8,167 bases of DNA, from positions 1-8,167 of the forward strand of contig DROE01000329.1 in assembly GCA_011322005.1 (NCBI GenBank), in the 5' to 3' direction. The notes beneath the pieces are model-generated. The model did not search any database and had not been told where the DNA came from. It was given only the letters and a program-made list of their open reading frames with translations. A program made the position numbers and the translations under genes. Positions 1 through 7,110 of this stretch are shown here, one piece after another; positions within the stretch are counted from its first letter, which is position 1, and the number at the start of each line of letters is the position of its first letter. The DNA comes from Devosia sp. (GTDB lineage: Bacteria; Pseudomonadota; Alphaproteobacteria; Rhizobiales; Devosiaceae).

Positions 1-9
1 AAAGAGAAC

Positions 10-15
10 AGGAGA
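10..15 (+). promoter_or_regulatory. Ribosome binding site of the hsp20 gene
   Basis: AGGAGA lies seven bases before the ATG at 23 and supports that start. In related bacteria this site is often masked by a ROSE thermometer hairpin. The pairing partner would lie left of the window, so this cannot be tested here. Confidence 0.8.
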
Positions 16-22
16 AGCAGTT

Positions 23-487
23 ATGCAGAATTTTGATTTTTCACCCTTTTATCGTTCGACCGTGGGTTTTGACCGGCTTTTTTCGGCGTTGGACGGACTT
101 ACCCCTGAGGGAAAATCCTCTTACCCGCCCTACAATATCGAGCGCACCGGTGACGATGCCTATCGCATTTCCGTCGCCGTATCGGGGTTCTCGGCTGATG
201 AGATTTCCATCGAGGCCAAGGAAAACAACCTGATTATAAAAGGCGGCAAGAGCGTTGAAACCGAAAAGGAGGAACGCGATTTCCTCCATCGGGGTATTGC
301 CCAGCGTGCCTTTGATCTCAGGTTCCAGCTTGCAGATTATGTGGAGGTTATCGGGGCTGACCTGGAGAACGGTTTGCTGCACGTGTCCCTGAAACGGGAG
401 CTGCCCGAAAGCAAAAAACCCCGACAGATCAAAATCACGTCTGGTGGCGGCAAGACCGTGATCGAGGACAAGGCTGCGGTAAACTAA
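23..487 (+). CDS. Small heat shock protein, Hsp20/IbpA family
   Basis: This 154-residue protein is an ATP-independent cytoplasmic holdase that binds unfolding proteins as a large oligomer and hands them to the DnaK/ClpB machinery (family knowledge). The N-terminal arm (residues 1-36) has the FDFSPFYRSTVGFDRLF pattern usual in alphaproteobacterial IbpA-like proteins. The alpha-crystallin domain spans about 37-130, with HRGIA at 89-93 and the signature GLLHVSL at 117-123. The C-terminal IxI anchor is IKI at 136-138, followed by a short polar tail. Length and architecture are typical, so it looks complete. The ATG at 23 is preceded by AGGAGA at 10-15, seven bases away, which fixes the start. Only 22 bases of upstream sequence are visible, so neither a heat-shock promoter nor a ROSE-type RNA thermometer can be judged. 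A structured 3' UTR and an intrinsic terminator follow, so it appears to end its own transcript. The order-level subfamily (hspA, hspH, ibpA) cannot be settled here. Confidence 0.96.
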   Translation: MQNFDFSPFYRSTVGFDRLFSALDGLTPEGKSSYPPYNIERTGDDAYRISVAVSGFSADEISIEAKENNLIIKGGKSVETEKEERDFLHRGIAQRAFDLRFQLADYVEVIGADLENGLLHVSLKRELPESKKPRQIKITSGGGKTVIEDKAAVN

Positions 488-493
488 AGCGTT

Positions 494-557
494 TCGGGCT
501 GTCTCAGGCCCATTCGGGTTTTTCCTCCCACCTTCAGCAGGGTCTGAGACGGTCTGG
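494..557 (+). ncRNA. Long hairpin in the hsp20 3' UTR, possible small RNA
   Basis: Bases 494-511 can pair without interruption with 540-557, giving 18 pairs: 13 Watson-Crick and 5 G-U. The core is GTCTCAG (501-507) against CTGAGAC (544-550). On the complementary strand the five wobbles would become A-C mismatches, so the structure favours an RNA read from the plus strand, the same direction as hsp20. The loop (512-539) holds a T run and CCTCCC at 524-529, which is complementary to Shine-Dalgarno sequences. An intrinsic terminator follows 29 bases later. The pairing is seen directly. That it is a functional 3' UTR element or a processed small RNA is inference, and no known RNA family is recognised with certainty. 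Confidence 0.45.
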
Positions 558-585
558 TTCAGGCGTTTGTCATTGGCATTTTCAG

Positions 586-621
586 AGGGTGCGACCCCAG
601 CGGGCCGCACCCTTCTTTTTT
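586..621 (+). terminator. Intrinsic (Rho-independent) terminator after hsp20
   Basis: AGGGTGCG (586-593) pairs perfectly with CGCACCCT (606-613). Inside the loop CCC (596-598) can pair further with GGG (602-604) around an AGC turn. The stem runs directly into a T-rich tract (613-621), with a second run of six T at 624-629. No T tract follows on the other strand, so it acts in the plus direction. It lies about 100 bases past the hsp20 stop and should end that transcript, separating it from gltBD. Confidence 0.88.
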
Positions 622-897
622 CGTTTTTTGGCATAATCGGTTTTACAGACGCTTGCCCGGGTTTCCAAAATCTGGCAATGTGGCCCATGATAGGACAGCA
701 TTGTTGTCCATTAGGCGTGCCCAAAGCGGGGTTGCTTCACGCCAGATACGGTTGCCTGCTCACCGGAAGAGGGTTCAGGGCCGTCGGGACTTTGTTGACG
801 AAAAAAGGAAGTCCATCCGAGGTGGCCGTCTGCCGGACAGCGCCACAAACAGTTTGAGTTGAGACGCCTTGCGTTTCGAGCCGTACTTTTGGTGCGA

Positions 898-934
898 CCC
901 GGACCGGGGGCGTGTCTGGCAGGTGCTGCACCTG
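898..934. promoter_or_regulatory. Pair of odd-centred palindromes before gltB
   Basis: CCCGG-A-CCGGG occupies 898-908 and CAGGTGC-T-GCACCTG occupies 920-934. Both are perfect inverted repeats around a single central base, with centres 24 bases apart. The second ends 16 bases before the gltB Shine-Dalgarno sequence. As RNA its stem could grow to 11 pairs (916-938) using three G-U pairs, though a single-base loop would force the innermost pairs open. The symmetry is seen directly. Whether it is an operator for a dimeric regulator, a leader hairpin or coincidence is unknown. It does not match the NtrC consensus. Confidence 0.4.
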
Positions 935-950
935 TTGGCGTGAGAAAAGC

Positions 951-954
951 GGAG
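951..954 (+). promoter_or_regulatory. Ribosome binding site that sets the gltB start
   Basis: GGAG lies eight bases before the ATG at 963. The frame stays open upstream to a GTG at 912, but that start would add 17 residues with an implausible Cys-rich run encoded by the palindrome, and it lacks a good site of its own. The ATG at 963 is therefore preferred. Confidence 0.82.
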
Positions 955-962
955 TGAGAAAA

Positions 963-3900
963 ATGGCCAAACTTCCAGATTGCGCAGATAGAGTCGCAAA
1001 AAAAAGATTGCCCGGCATGGTAATGGGTGTCCGCCCTCCCGCTCAGGGGTTATATGATCCCGCCAGCGAACACGATGCCTGCGGTCTTGGTCTTGTGGCC
1101 AACATGCACAACAAAAAATCCCACTCCATCATCGAGCAAGGGCTGGAAATTCTGGTCAATCTCACACACCGGGGGGCGGTGGGTGCCGACCCTCTGATGG
1201 GGGATGGCGCGGGAATGCTTGTGCAGATACCCCATGAGTTTTTCACAAAAGTTGTGGATTTTGAACTTCCCCGGGCCGGGGATTATGCGGTTGCGATGAT
1301 ATTTTACCCCAATGACGAGGCGCTCAAGCAGCGGTGCGCGGGCAAGCTCAAAGAGGCGCTCAAAAGCGAGGGCCTCAGCCTGCTGGGAACCCGCCCGGTG
1401 CCGTTTGATACCAAAGAGCTTTCCAGGAATGTCATTGCGACCAAGCCGATCATCGAGCAGGTTTTCATTGGCAAACCCGAAAATCTTGGTGCTGACGAAT
1501 TTGAGCGGGCGCTGTTGATCGCGCGCAAGGTCATCTCGAACACCATCTATGGGGAAATCCCCGAAGCTGACGATGATAACGGGTTTTATGTGGTTTCGCT
1601 TTCGGCCCGCACCATTGTCTACAAGGGCATGTTTTTGGCCTATCAGCTGGGGGCGTTTTATCCCGACCTCGCCGACAAAGACTTCACTTCGGCGATGGCT
1701 CTCATCCACCAGCGTTTTTCCACAAATACATTTCCTTCGTGGAAGCTGGCGCACCCCTATCGCATGGCCGCCCATAATGGCGAGATCAATACCATAAGGG
1801 GCAATGTGAACTGGATGGCAGCGCGCCAGGCCTCGGTGGCTTCGGAATTGTTTGGCGACAATATCTCCAAAATCTGGCCCATATCCTATGAGGGCCAGTC
1901 CGATACGGCCTGCTTTGACAATGCACTGGAGTTTCTGGTGCGCGGGGGCTATTCGCTGCCCCACGCGGCAATGATGCTGATCCCCGAAGCCTGGGCCGGC
2001 AATCCGCTGATGGATGAAACGCGGCGTGTTTTTTACGAATATCACGCGGCGTTGATGGAACCCTGGGACGGGCCCGCCTCCATGGCGCTTTCCGATGGCA
2101 GGCAGATTGTGGCGACCCTTGATCGCAATGGCTTGCGGCCAGCGCGCTATTTCGTGACCAAGGACGGTCTGGTGGTTCTGGCCTCGGAAGCGGGAACACT
2201 GAATATCCCCGAAGAGGATATTGTTGAAAAATGGCGTTTGCAGCCGGGCAAGATGCTGGTCATCGATCTTGAGCAGGGGCGCATCATTGCCGACGATGAA
2301 ATCAAAAAATCGCTGGCCGAAGCCAACCCCTATGCCAAATGGCTGGGGCGCACGCAGATTGTGCTTGAAGACCTGCCCCCGGTGCCCCCCGAAGCGCCCA
2401 AGACTTTTGAAAGCCTGCTCGACCGCCAGCAGGCCTTTGGCTATACGCTTGAGGACATCAAGCTGGTGTTGACCCCGATGGCGACCACCGGCCAGGAACC
2501 TCTGGGTTCCATGGGCACCGACACGCCGCTTTCAGCGCTCTCGGAAAAGCCCAAGCTGCTTTATACCTATTTCAAGCAGAACTTTGCCCAGGTTACCAAT
2601 CCGCCCATTGATCCGATCCGCGAAGAATCGGTTATGAGCCTGGTGTCGTTTATCGGGCCGCGCCCCAATATCTTTGATCTTAAAGGGCTTTCCAAGGTCA
2701 AGAGGCTTGAGGTGCGTCAGCCGATCCTTACCAATGAGGATCTGGAGAAAATCCGCACCATTGGCGACATTGCCGACAACCAGTTCCGCACCACGACGCT
2801 GGATATTACCTATTCCGCCGAGTTCGGGGCCAAGGGCATGGAGACAGCGCTTTTGGATCTTTGTGAAGCGGCGGAGGCACGGGTGCGCGAGGGCCATAAT
2901 ATCATTGTGCTTTCGGACCGGCTGGTGCGGGTCGACCGCATCGCCATCCCGGCGCTTCTGGCGACCGCCGCCGTACATCATCATCTGATCCGCAAGGGCT
3001 TGCGTACTTCGTCCGGCCTGGTGGTTGAAACGGGGGAGGCGCGCGAAGTGCATCATTTCGCGGTGCTTGCTGGATATGGTGCCGAGGCCATCAACCCCTA
3101 TCTGGCCTTTGAGACGCTTTCGGCCATGCAGGCGGAAGGCAAGCTGCCCGAGGAGGTGGATGAAAAAGAGGTGGTTCAGCGCTATATCAAGGCGGTGGGC
3201 AAGGGCCTCTTGAAGGTGATGTCCAAGATGGGCATTTCGACCTACCAGTCCTATTGCGGGGCGCAGATTTTTGATGCTGTGGGCCTGTCAGGGGATTTCG
3301 TAAAGAAGTTCTTTTCCGGCACGGCAAGCTCCATTGAAGGGGTGTCTCTCAGGGAAGTGGCAAACGAAACCCACCGCCGTCATCGCTGGGCTTTCGGGGG
3401 CAAAATGTCCATGCGCCGTTCGCTGGAAGTTGGGGGGGAATATGCCCTGCGCACCAGAGGAGAAGTACACGCCTGGAACGCAAAATCCGTTTCCAATCTG
3501 CAACATGCGGTGCGCGGGAAAAGCGCTGAGCACTATCGTGCCTTTGCTGAGGCCATAAACAGTCATGACGGTCACCTGCTCAGTATCCGTTCGCTTTTTC
3601 GTATCAAGGACGCTCAAGAAATCGGGCGCAAGCCTATCCCCTTGAGTGAGGTGGAACCGGCAAGGGAGATCGTCAAGCGCTTTGCTACCGGGGCCATGTC
3701 CTATGGTTCGATATCCTGGGAGGCCCATACCAACTTGGCGCTGGCCATGAATGAGTTGGGGGGTAAGTCCAACACCGGGGAGGGTGGCGAGGAACCGGAG
3801 CGCTTCGCGCCGATGAAGGACGGCCGATCCATGCGTTCGGCCATCAAGCAGGTGGCTTCGGGCCGTTTCGGGGTAACAGCCGAATATCTGGCCAATTCGG

Positions 3901-5684
3901 ACATGATCCAGATAAAGATGGCGCAAGGGGCCAAGCCCGGCGAGGGCGGGCAGCTGCCGGGTCACAAGGTCGATGCGATAATCGCCAAGGTGCGCCATTC
4001 CACCAAAGGGGTGGGGCTGATTTCTCCCCCGCCGCACCACGACATTTATTCCATCGAGGATCTGGCCCAGCTCATCTATGACCTGAAAAACGTGCAGCCT
4101 GAAGCCGACATATCGGTGAAGCTGGTTTCCGAGGAGGGTGTGGGCACGGTTGCTGCCGGGGTGACCAAGGCCCGGGCCGACCACATCACCATATCAGGTT
4201 TTGACGGAGGCACCGGAGCGTCGCCGCTGACCTCGATAAAGCACGCAGGTTCCCCTTGGGAAATCGGGCTGGCCGAAACCCACCAGACCCTGGTGCTCAA
4301 CGAGTTACGCTCACGGGTGGCGCTGCAGGTTGATGGCGGCCTCAGGACCGGCCGTGATGTGGTAATCGGGGCTTTGCTGGGGGCTGACGAATTTGGCTTT
4401 GCCACAGCCCCGCTGATTGCGTCGGGCTGTGTCATGATGCGCAAATGTCACCTCAATACCTGTCCGGTGGGCATTGCCACCCAGGACCCGGTTCTGAGGC
4501 GCCGTTTCACCGGCAAACCCGAACACGTCATCAATTATTTCTTCTTTGTTGCCGAAGAGGCGCGCCAGATAATGGCCGAGCTTGGTTTTGCAACCATTGA
4601 CGAGATGGTGGGCCAGATCGAGGCGCTTGATCGCCAGCGGGCCATTGAACACTGGAAGGCCGATGGACTGGACTTTTCAAAGCTTTTTTTCAAGCCGGAT
4701 ATGGGTTCGGATGTCGGTCTGTTCCATTCGGAGCCGCAGGACCATCATCTTGAGGATATTCTTGATCGCAAGCTGATTGAACAGGCCGCCCCGGCGCTGA
4801 CCGGCAAGGGTGCGGTGCAGATCACAACGGAGGTCAACAATACCAACCGCACGGTTGGCACCATGCTTTCGGGGCGGGTGGCGATGAAATTTGGTCACGA
4901 GGGCCTGCCCGATGATACCATTCACATCAAACTTACCGGCACGGCGGGCCAGTCCTTTGGAGCCTGGGCTGCGCGTGGGGTAACGCTGGAGCTGGAAGGA
5001 GAGGCCAACGATTATGTGGGCAAGGGCCTCTCGGGGGGGCGGCTTATTGTTTATCCTTCAAACAAGGCGACCGGTATCACCCCTGAGCGTTCCATCATTG
5101 TGGGCAACACAGTGCTTTACGGGGCCATCGAGGGGGAATGTTATTTCCGCGGTGTTGCCGGGGAACGGTTTGCCGTGCGCAACTCCGGTGCCGTGGCGGT
5201 TGTCGAGGGGGTGGGAGATCATGGCTGCGAATATATGACCGGGGGAGTGGTTGCCGTGCTTGGCGGAACGGGGCGCAATTTTGCTGCCGGCATGAGCGGG
5301 GGCATTGCCTATGTGCTTGACGAAAGCGGCACGTTTGCCAACCGTTGCAATCTCTCGATGGTCGAACTTGAGCCGGTGCCCGAAGAAGACGAGTTGATGG
5401 AGCGCCATCACCATCAGGCCGGGGACATCGAGCATCACGGGCGGGTGGATATTTCAGCCGACATGACCCGGCGGGACGAAGAACGCCTGCACCAGCTTAT
5501 CACCAATCATCTTCGCTATACCGGTTCTGCCCGGGCGAAGAAGATTTTGGACGAGTGGGATAACTACCGGCCAAAATTCGTCAAAGTGATGCCGGTGGAA
5601 TATCGCCGGGCCTTGATGGAAATTGAACAGGCGGCGCAAAAACGCTCCGAAAAACGGGTCCAGGGAGGAAGCCAAAATGGGTAA
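963..5684 (+). CDS. gltB: Glutamate synthase (NADPH) large subunit, GOGAT alpha
   Basis: This 1573-residue subunit makes glutamate: it hydrolyses glutamine, channels the ammonia through the protein and condenses it with 2-oxoglutarate on FMN, using electrons from GltD. Residues 1-39 form a propeptide; cleavage should expose Cys40 (in EHDACG), the nucleophile of the type 2 glutamine amidotransferase domain (about 40-440). That domain also shows HQRFSTN at 249-255, HNGEIN at 271-276 and DRNGLRPARY at 387-396. A central domain follows (about 480-770). Next is the FMN-binding synthase domain (about 830-1200), with an AQGAKPGEGGQLPG motif and the 3Fe-4S ligands Cys1156, Cys1162 and Cys1167. The GXGXG beta-helix domain lies at about 1295-1455. 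Length and every key residue fit the bacterial enzyme, with no frameshift. It overlaps gltD by 8 bases. An 8-A run (998-1005) sits in the propeptide coding sequence. Confidence 0.98.
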   Translation: MAKLPDCADRVAKKRLPGMVMGVRPPAQGLYDPASEHDACGLGLVANMHNKKSHSIIEQGLEILVNLTHRGAVGADPLMGDGAGMLVQIPHEFFTKVVDFELPRAGDYAVAMIFYPNDEALKQRCAGKLKEALKSEGLSLLGTRPVPFDTKELSRNVIATKPIIEQVFIGKPENLGADEFERALLIARKVISNTIYGEIPEADDDNGFYVVSLSARTIVYKGMFLAYQLGAFYPDLADKDFTSAMALIHQRFSTNTFPSWKLAHPYRMAAHNGEINTIRGNVNWMAARQASVASELFGDNISKIWPISYEGQSDTACFDNALEFLVRGGYSLPHAAMMLIPEAWAGNPLMDETRRVFYEYHAALMEPWDGPASMALSDGRQIVATLDRNGLRPARYFVTKDGLVVLASEAGTLNIPEEDIVEKWRLQPGKMLVIDLEQGRIIADDEIKKSLAEANPYAKWLGRTQIVLEDLPPVPPEAPKTFESLLDRQQAFGYTLEDIKLVLTPMATTGQEPLGSMGTDTPLSALSEKPKLLYTYFKQNFAQVTNPPIDPIREESVMSLVSFIGPRPNIFDLKGLSKVKRLEVRQPILTNEDLEKIRTIGDIADNQFRTTTLDITYSAEFGAKGMETALLDLCEAAEARVREGHNIIVLSDRLVRVDRIAIPALLATAAVHHHLIRKGLRTSSGLVVETGEAREVHHFAVLAGYGAEAINPYLAFETLSAMQAEGKLPEEVDEKEVVQRYIKAVGKGLLKVMSKMGISTYQSYCGAQIFDAVGLSGDFVKKFFSGTASSIEGVSLREVANETHRRHRWAFGGKMSMRRSLEVGGEYALRTRGEVHAWNAKSVSNLQHAVRGKSAEHYRAFAEAINSHDGHLLSIRSLFRIKDAQEIGRKPIPLSEVEPAREIVKRFATGAMSYGSISWEAHTNLALAMNELGGKSNTGEGGEEPERFAPMKDGRSMRSAIKQVASGRFGVTAEYLANSDMIQIKMAQGAKPGEGGQLPGHKVDAIIAKVRHSTKGVGLISPPPHHDIYSIEDLAQLIYDLKNVQPEADISVKLVSEEGVGTVAAGVTKARADHITISGFDGGTGASPLTSIKHAGSPWEIGLAETHQTLVLNELRSRVALQVDGGLRTGRDVVIGALLGADEFGFATAPLIASGCVMMRKCHLNTCPVGIATQDPVLRRRFTGKPEHVINYFFFVAEEARQIMAELGFATIDEMVGQIEALDRQRAIEHWKADGLDFSKLFFKPDMGSDVGLFHSEPQDHHLEDILDRKLIEQAAPALTGKGAVQITTEVNNTNRTVGTMLSGRVAMKFGHEGLPDDTIHIKLTGTAGQSFGAWAARGVTLELEGEANDYVGKGLSGGRLIVYPSNKATGITPERSIIVGNTVLYGAIEGECYFRGVAGERFAVRNSGAVAVVEGVGDHGCEYMTGGVVAVLGGTGRNFAAGMSGGIAYVLDESGTFANRCNLSMVELEPVPEEDELMERHHHQAGDIEHHGRVDISADMTRRDEERLHQLITNHLRYTGSARAKKILDEWDNYRPKFVKVMPVEYRRALMEIEQAAQKRSEKRVQGGSQNG
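5662..5670 (+). promoter_or_regulatory. Ribosome binding site of gltD inside the gltB end
   Basis: AGGGAGGAA lies within the last codons of gltB, six bases before the gltD ATG at 5677. It selects that ATG over an in-frame start at 5623, which would add 18 residues. Together with the 8-base overlap it points to coupled translation of the two subunits. Confidence 0.85.
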
Positions 5685-7110
5685 GGTAACAGGGTTTCTC
5701 GAAATTGACCGGCAGGACCGTTCCTATCGCACAGCTTCGGATCGGGTGCGTAACTTCAAGGAATTTGTCATTCCGCCCTCACAACGCGAATTGCGCAATC
5801 AGGCGGCGCGCTGCATGGATTGCGGCATTCCGTTTTGCCATGACGCGGAGGGTCTGCGCGGCTGCCCGGTGAACAACCAGATCCCCGACTGGAACGACCT
5901 GGTCTATAAAGGGGACTGGAAACAGGCTTCGATGAACCTGCATTCAACCAACAATTTTCCCGAGTTTACCGGTCGTGTCTGCCCGGCTCCCTGCGAGGCT
6001 TCGTGCACGCTCAACATTATTGACGAGCCGGTGACCATCAAATCCATTGAGTGTGCCATTGTTGACAGGGCCTGGCGCAAGGGCTGGATCAGGCCCGAGA
6101 TTGCGCAAAGCAAAACCGGCAAAAAAATTGCCATTATTGGCGCGGGCCCCGCGGGTATGGCGTGCGCGCAACAGCTTGCTCGCGCCGGGCACAAGGTGCA
6201 TCTGTTTGAGAAAAACGCCAAGGCCGGTGGTCTGCTGCGCTACGGTATTCCCGACTTCAAGCTGGAAAAACACCACATCGACCAGCGGGTGCGCCAAATG
6301 GAACTTGAAGGGGTCAAGTTCAAGTACAATTCCCATGTGGGGGTCAATGTTAACCCGAAAAAGCTGCTCAAGAAGTTTGATGCGGTGGTATTGACCGGCG
6401 GTGCCGAGATGCCCCGCGACCTAGCCGTCGAGGGGCGCGACCTTGCAGGCATTCATTTTGCCATGGATTTCCTGCCACAGCAGAACCGTCGGGTGAGCGA
6501 TGAGCCCATCGGAGACATGGAGCCCATTCTGGCAACGGGCAAACATGTGGTTGTGATCGGGGGCGGGGATACCGGTTCGGACTGTATCGGGACCTCCATT
6601 CGTCAGGGTGCGCTTTCGGTGACGCAGCTTGAAATCATGCCGATGCCGCCTGAAAAAGAGGACAAGCAGATGTCATGGCCCGAATGGCCGATGAAACTGC
6701 GCACTTCTTCAAGTCACGAAGAGGGGGCGGTGCGCGAATTTGGAGTGATGACACAGAGCTTTGAAGGCAAGAATGGGCATGTATGCAAACTCAATTGCGT
6801 GCGGGTGGACGAAAAACTTCAGCCGCTTGACGGCAGCGACTTTACTCTCAAAGCCGATCTGGTTCTTCTGGCCATGGGATTTGTTTCCCCGGTGCATGAG
6901 GGCTTGCTCAAGACGCTTGGGGTCGCATTTGATAAACGAGGCAATGTGGAGGCCACCACAAGCACTTACAAAACCAGCCACCCAAAAGTGTTCGCCGCTG
7001 GCGATATGCGGCGGGGACAGTCGCTTATCGTCTGGGCCATCAGAGAGGGGCGGCAGGCGGCACGGGCGGTGGACCTTGAACTGATGGGGGTTACTGACCT
7101 GCCGCACTGA
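5677..7110 (+). CDS. gltD: Glutamate synthase (NADPH) small subunit, GOGAT beta
   Basis: This 477-residue flavoprotein oxidises NADPH and sends the electrons through FAD and two 4Fe-4S centres to GltB. The N-terminal part carries the cysteines of the iron-sulfur region: Cys46, Cys49, Cys54 and Cys63, then Cys102, Cys106 and Cys110. The FAD-binding Rossmann motif GAGPAG is at 155-160 after a KKIAII strand. The NADPH-binding motif GGGDTGSD is at 295-302. The C-terminal FAD motif FAAGD is at 439-443, followed by the helix that begins RRGQSLIVWAIREGR. All the expected motifs are present and the length is normal for GltD. It starts inside the gltB stop region, so the two genes form one operon. Paralogues such as the PreT or NfnB/SudA-type subunits share this fold, but adjacency to gltB makes GltD nearly certain. 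Its last 20 bases overlap the end of the opposing hydrolase gene. Confidence 0.98.
   Translation: MGKVTGFLEIDRQDRSYRTASDRVRNFKEFVIPPSQRELRNQAARCMDCGIPFCHDAEGLRGCPVNNQIPDWNDLVYKGDWKQASMNLHSTNNFPEFTGRVCPAPCEASCTLNIIDEPVTIKSIECAIVDRAWRKGWIRPEIAQSKTGKKIAIIGAGPAGMACAQQLARAGHKVHLFEKNAKAGGLLRYGIPDFKLEKHHIDQRVRQMELEGVKFKYNSHVGVNVNPKKLLKKFDAVVLTGGAEMPRDLAVEGRDLAGIHFAMDFLPQQNRRVSDEPIGDMEPILATGKHVVVIGGGDTGSDCIGTSIRQGALSVTQLEIMPMPPEKEDKQMSWPEWPMKLRTSSSHEEGAVREFGVMTQSFEGKNGHVCKLNCVRVDEKLQPLDGSDFTLKADLVLLAMGFVSPVHEGLLKTLGVAFDKRGNVEATTSTYKTSHPKVFAAGDMRRGQSLIVWAIREGRQAARAVDLELMGVTDLPH

Larger units (their letters stand above)
622..962 (+). other. Non-coding leader region upstream of gltB
   Basis: These 341 bases have no convincing gene: the short frames that cross them lack both family resemblance and a good ribosome binding site. 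The region must hold the gltBD promoter, but no clear sigma-70 pair is visible. It contains several inverted repeats: TTGCC/GGCAA (653-657, 674-678), GGACA/TGTCC (693-697, 705-709), GGCGTG/CACGCC (714-719, 738-743, with an inner AAGC/GCTT stem), GGACTT/AAGTCC (787-792, 809-814), and two tight palindromes at 898-908 and 920-934. The five- and six-base stems are frequent enough to be chance; the 920-934 palindrome is the strongest. The region could be a regulated 5' UTR, operator DNA or both. Confidence 0.6.

Noticed and set aside
496..523. Short GC hairpin with a T run at 519-523 as the hsp20 terminator
   Set aside because: The stem is only three to four pairs, and the same bases fit better in the long hairpin; the terminator at 586-621 is far stronger.
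41..724. 227-codon minus-strand frame opposite hsp20
   Set aside because: It is the antisense shadow of a confidently identified Hsp20 gene and crosses the terminator.
795..800. TTGACG resembling a -35 box
   Set aside because: No acceptable -10 hexamer 16-18 bases downstream.
567..862. Overlapping short plus-strand reading frames in the intergenic region
   Set aside because: The longer one starts inside the 3' hairpin-terminator segment and runs through the terminator, neither has a good ribosome binding site, and their composition resembles no known family.
859..889. Candidate sigma-70 promoter TTGAGA (859-864) with TACTTT (884-889)
   Set aside because: The spacer is 19 bases and the -10 box is poor; not strong enough to annotate.
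880..896. Possible NtrC binding site around GGTGC at 891-895
   Set aside because: Only the right half-site matches; the expected GCACC half at 881-885 is absent, so there is no dyad.
588..900. Exact 10-base direct repeat GGTGCGACCC at 588-597 and 891-900
   Set aside because: The first copy is part of the terminator arm and the second abuts a GC-rich palindrome; one short repeat in this composition can be coincidence and no further copies flank it.
912..962. Upstream in-frame GTG start for gltB
   Set aside because: It would encode an implausible Cys-rich extension across the palindrome and has no good Shine-Dalgarno sequence; the ATG at 963 has one and gives a normal propeptide.
3196..5033. 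Shared 16-base string around GGCAAGGGCCTC within gltB (near 3196 and 5018)
   Set aside because: Both copies encode the same short VGKGL-type peptide with the same preferred codons; there is no sign of duplication around them.
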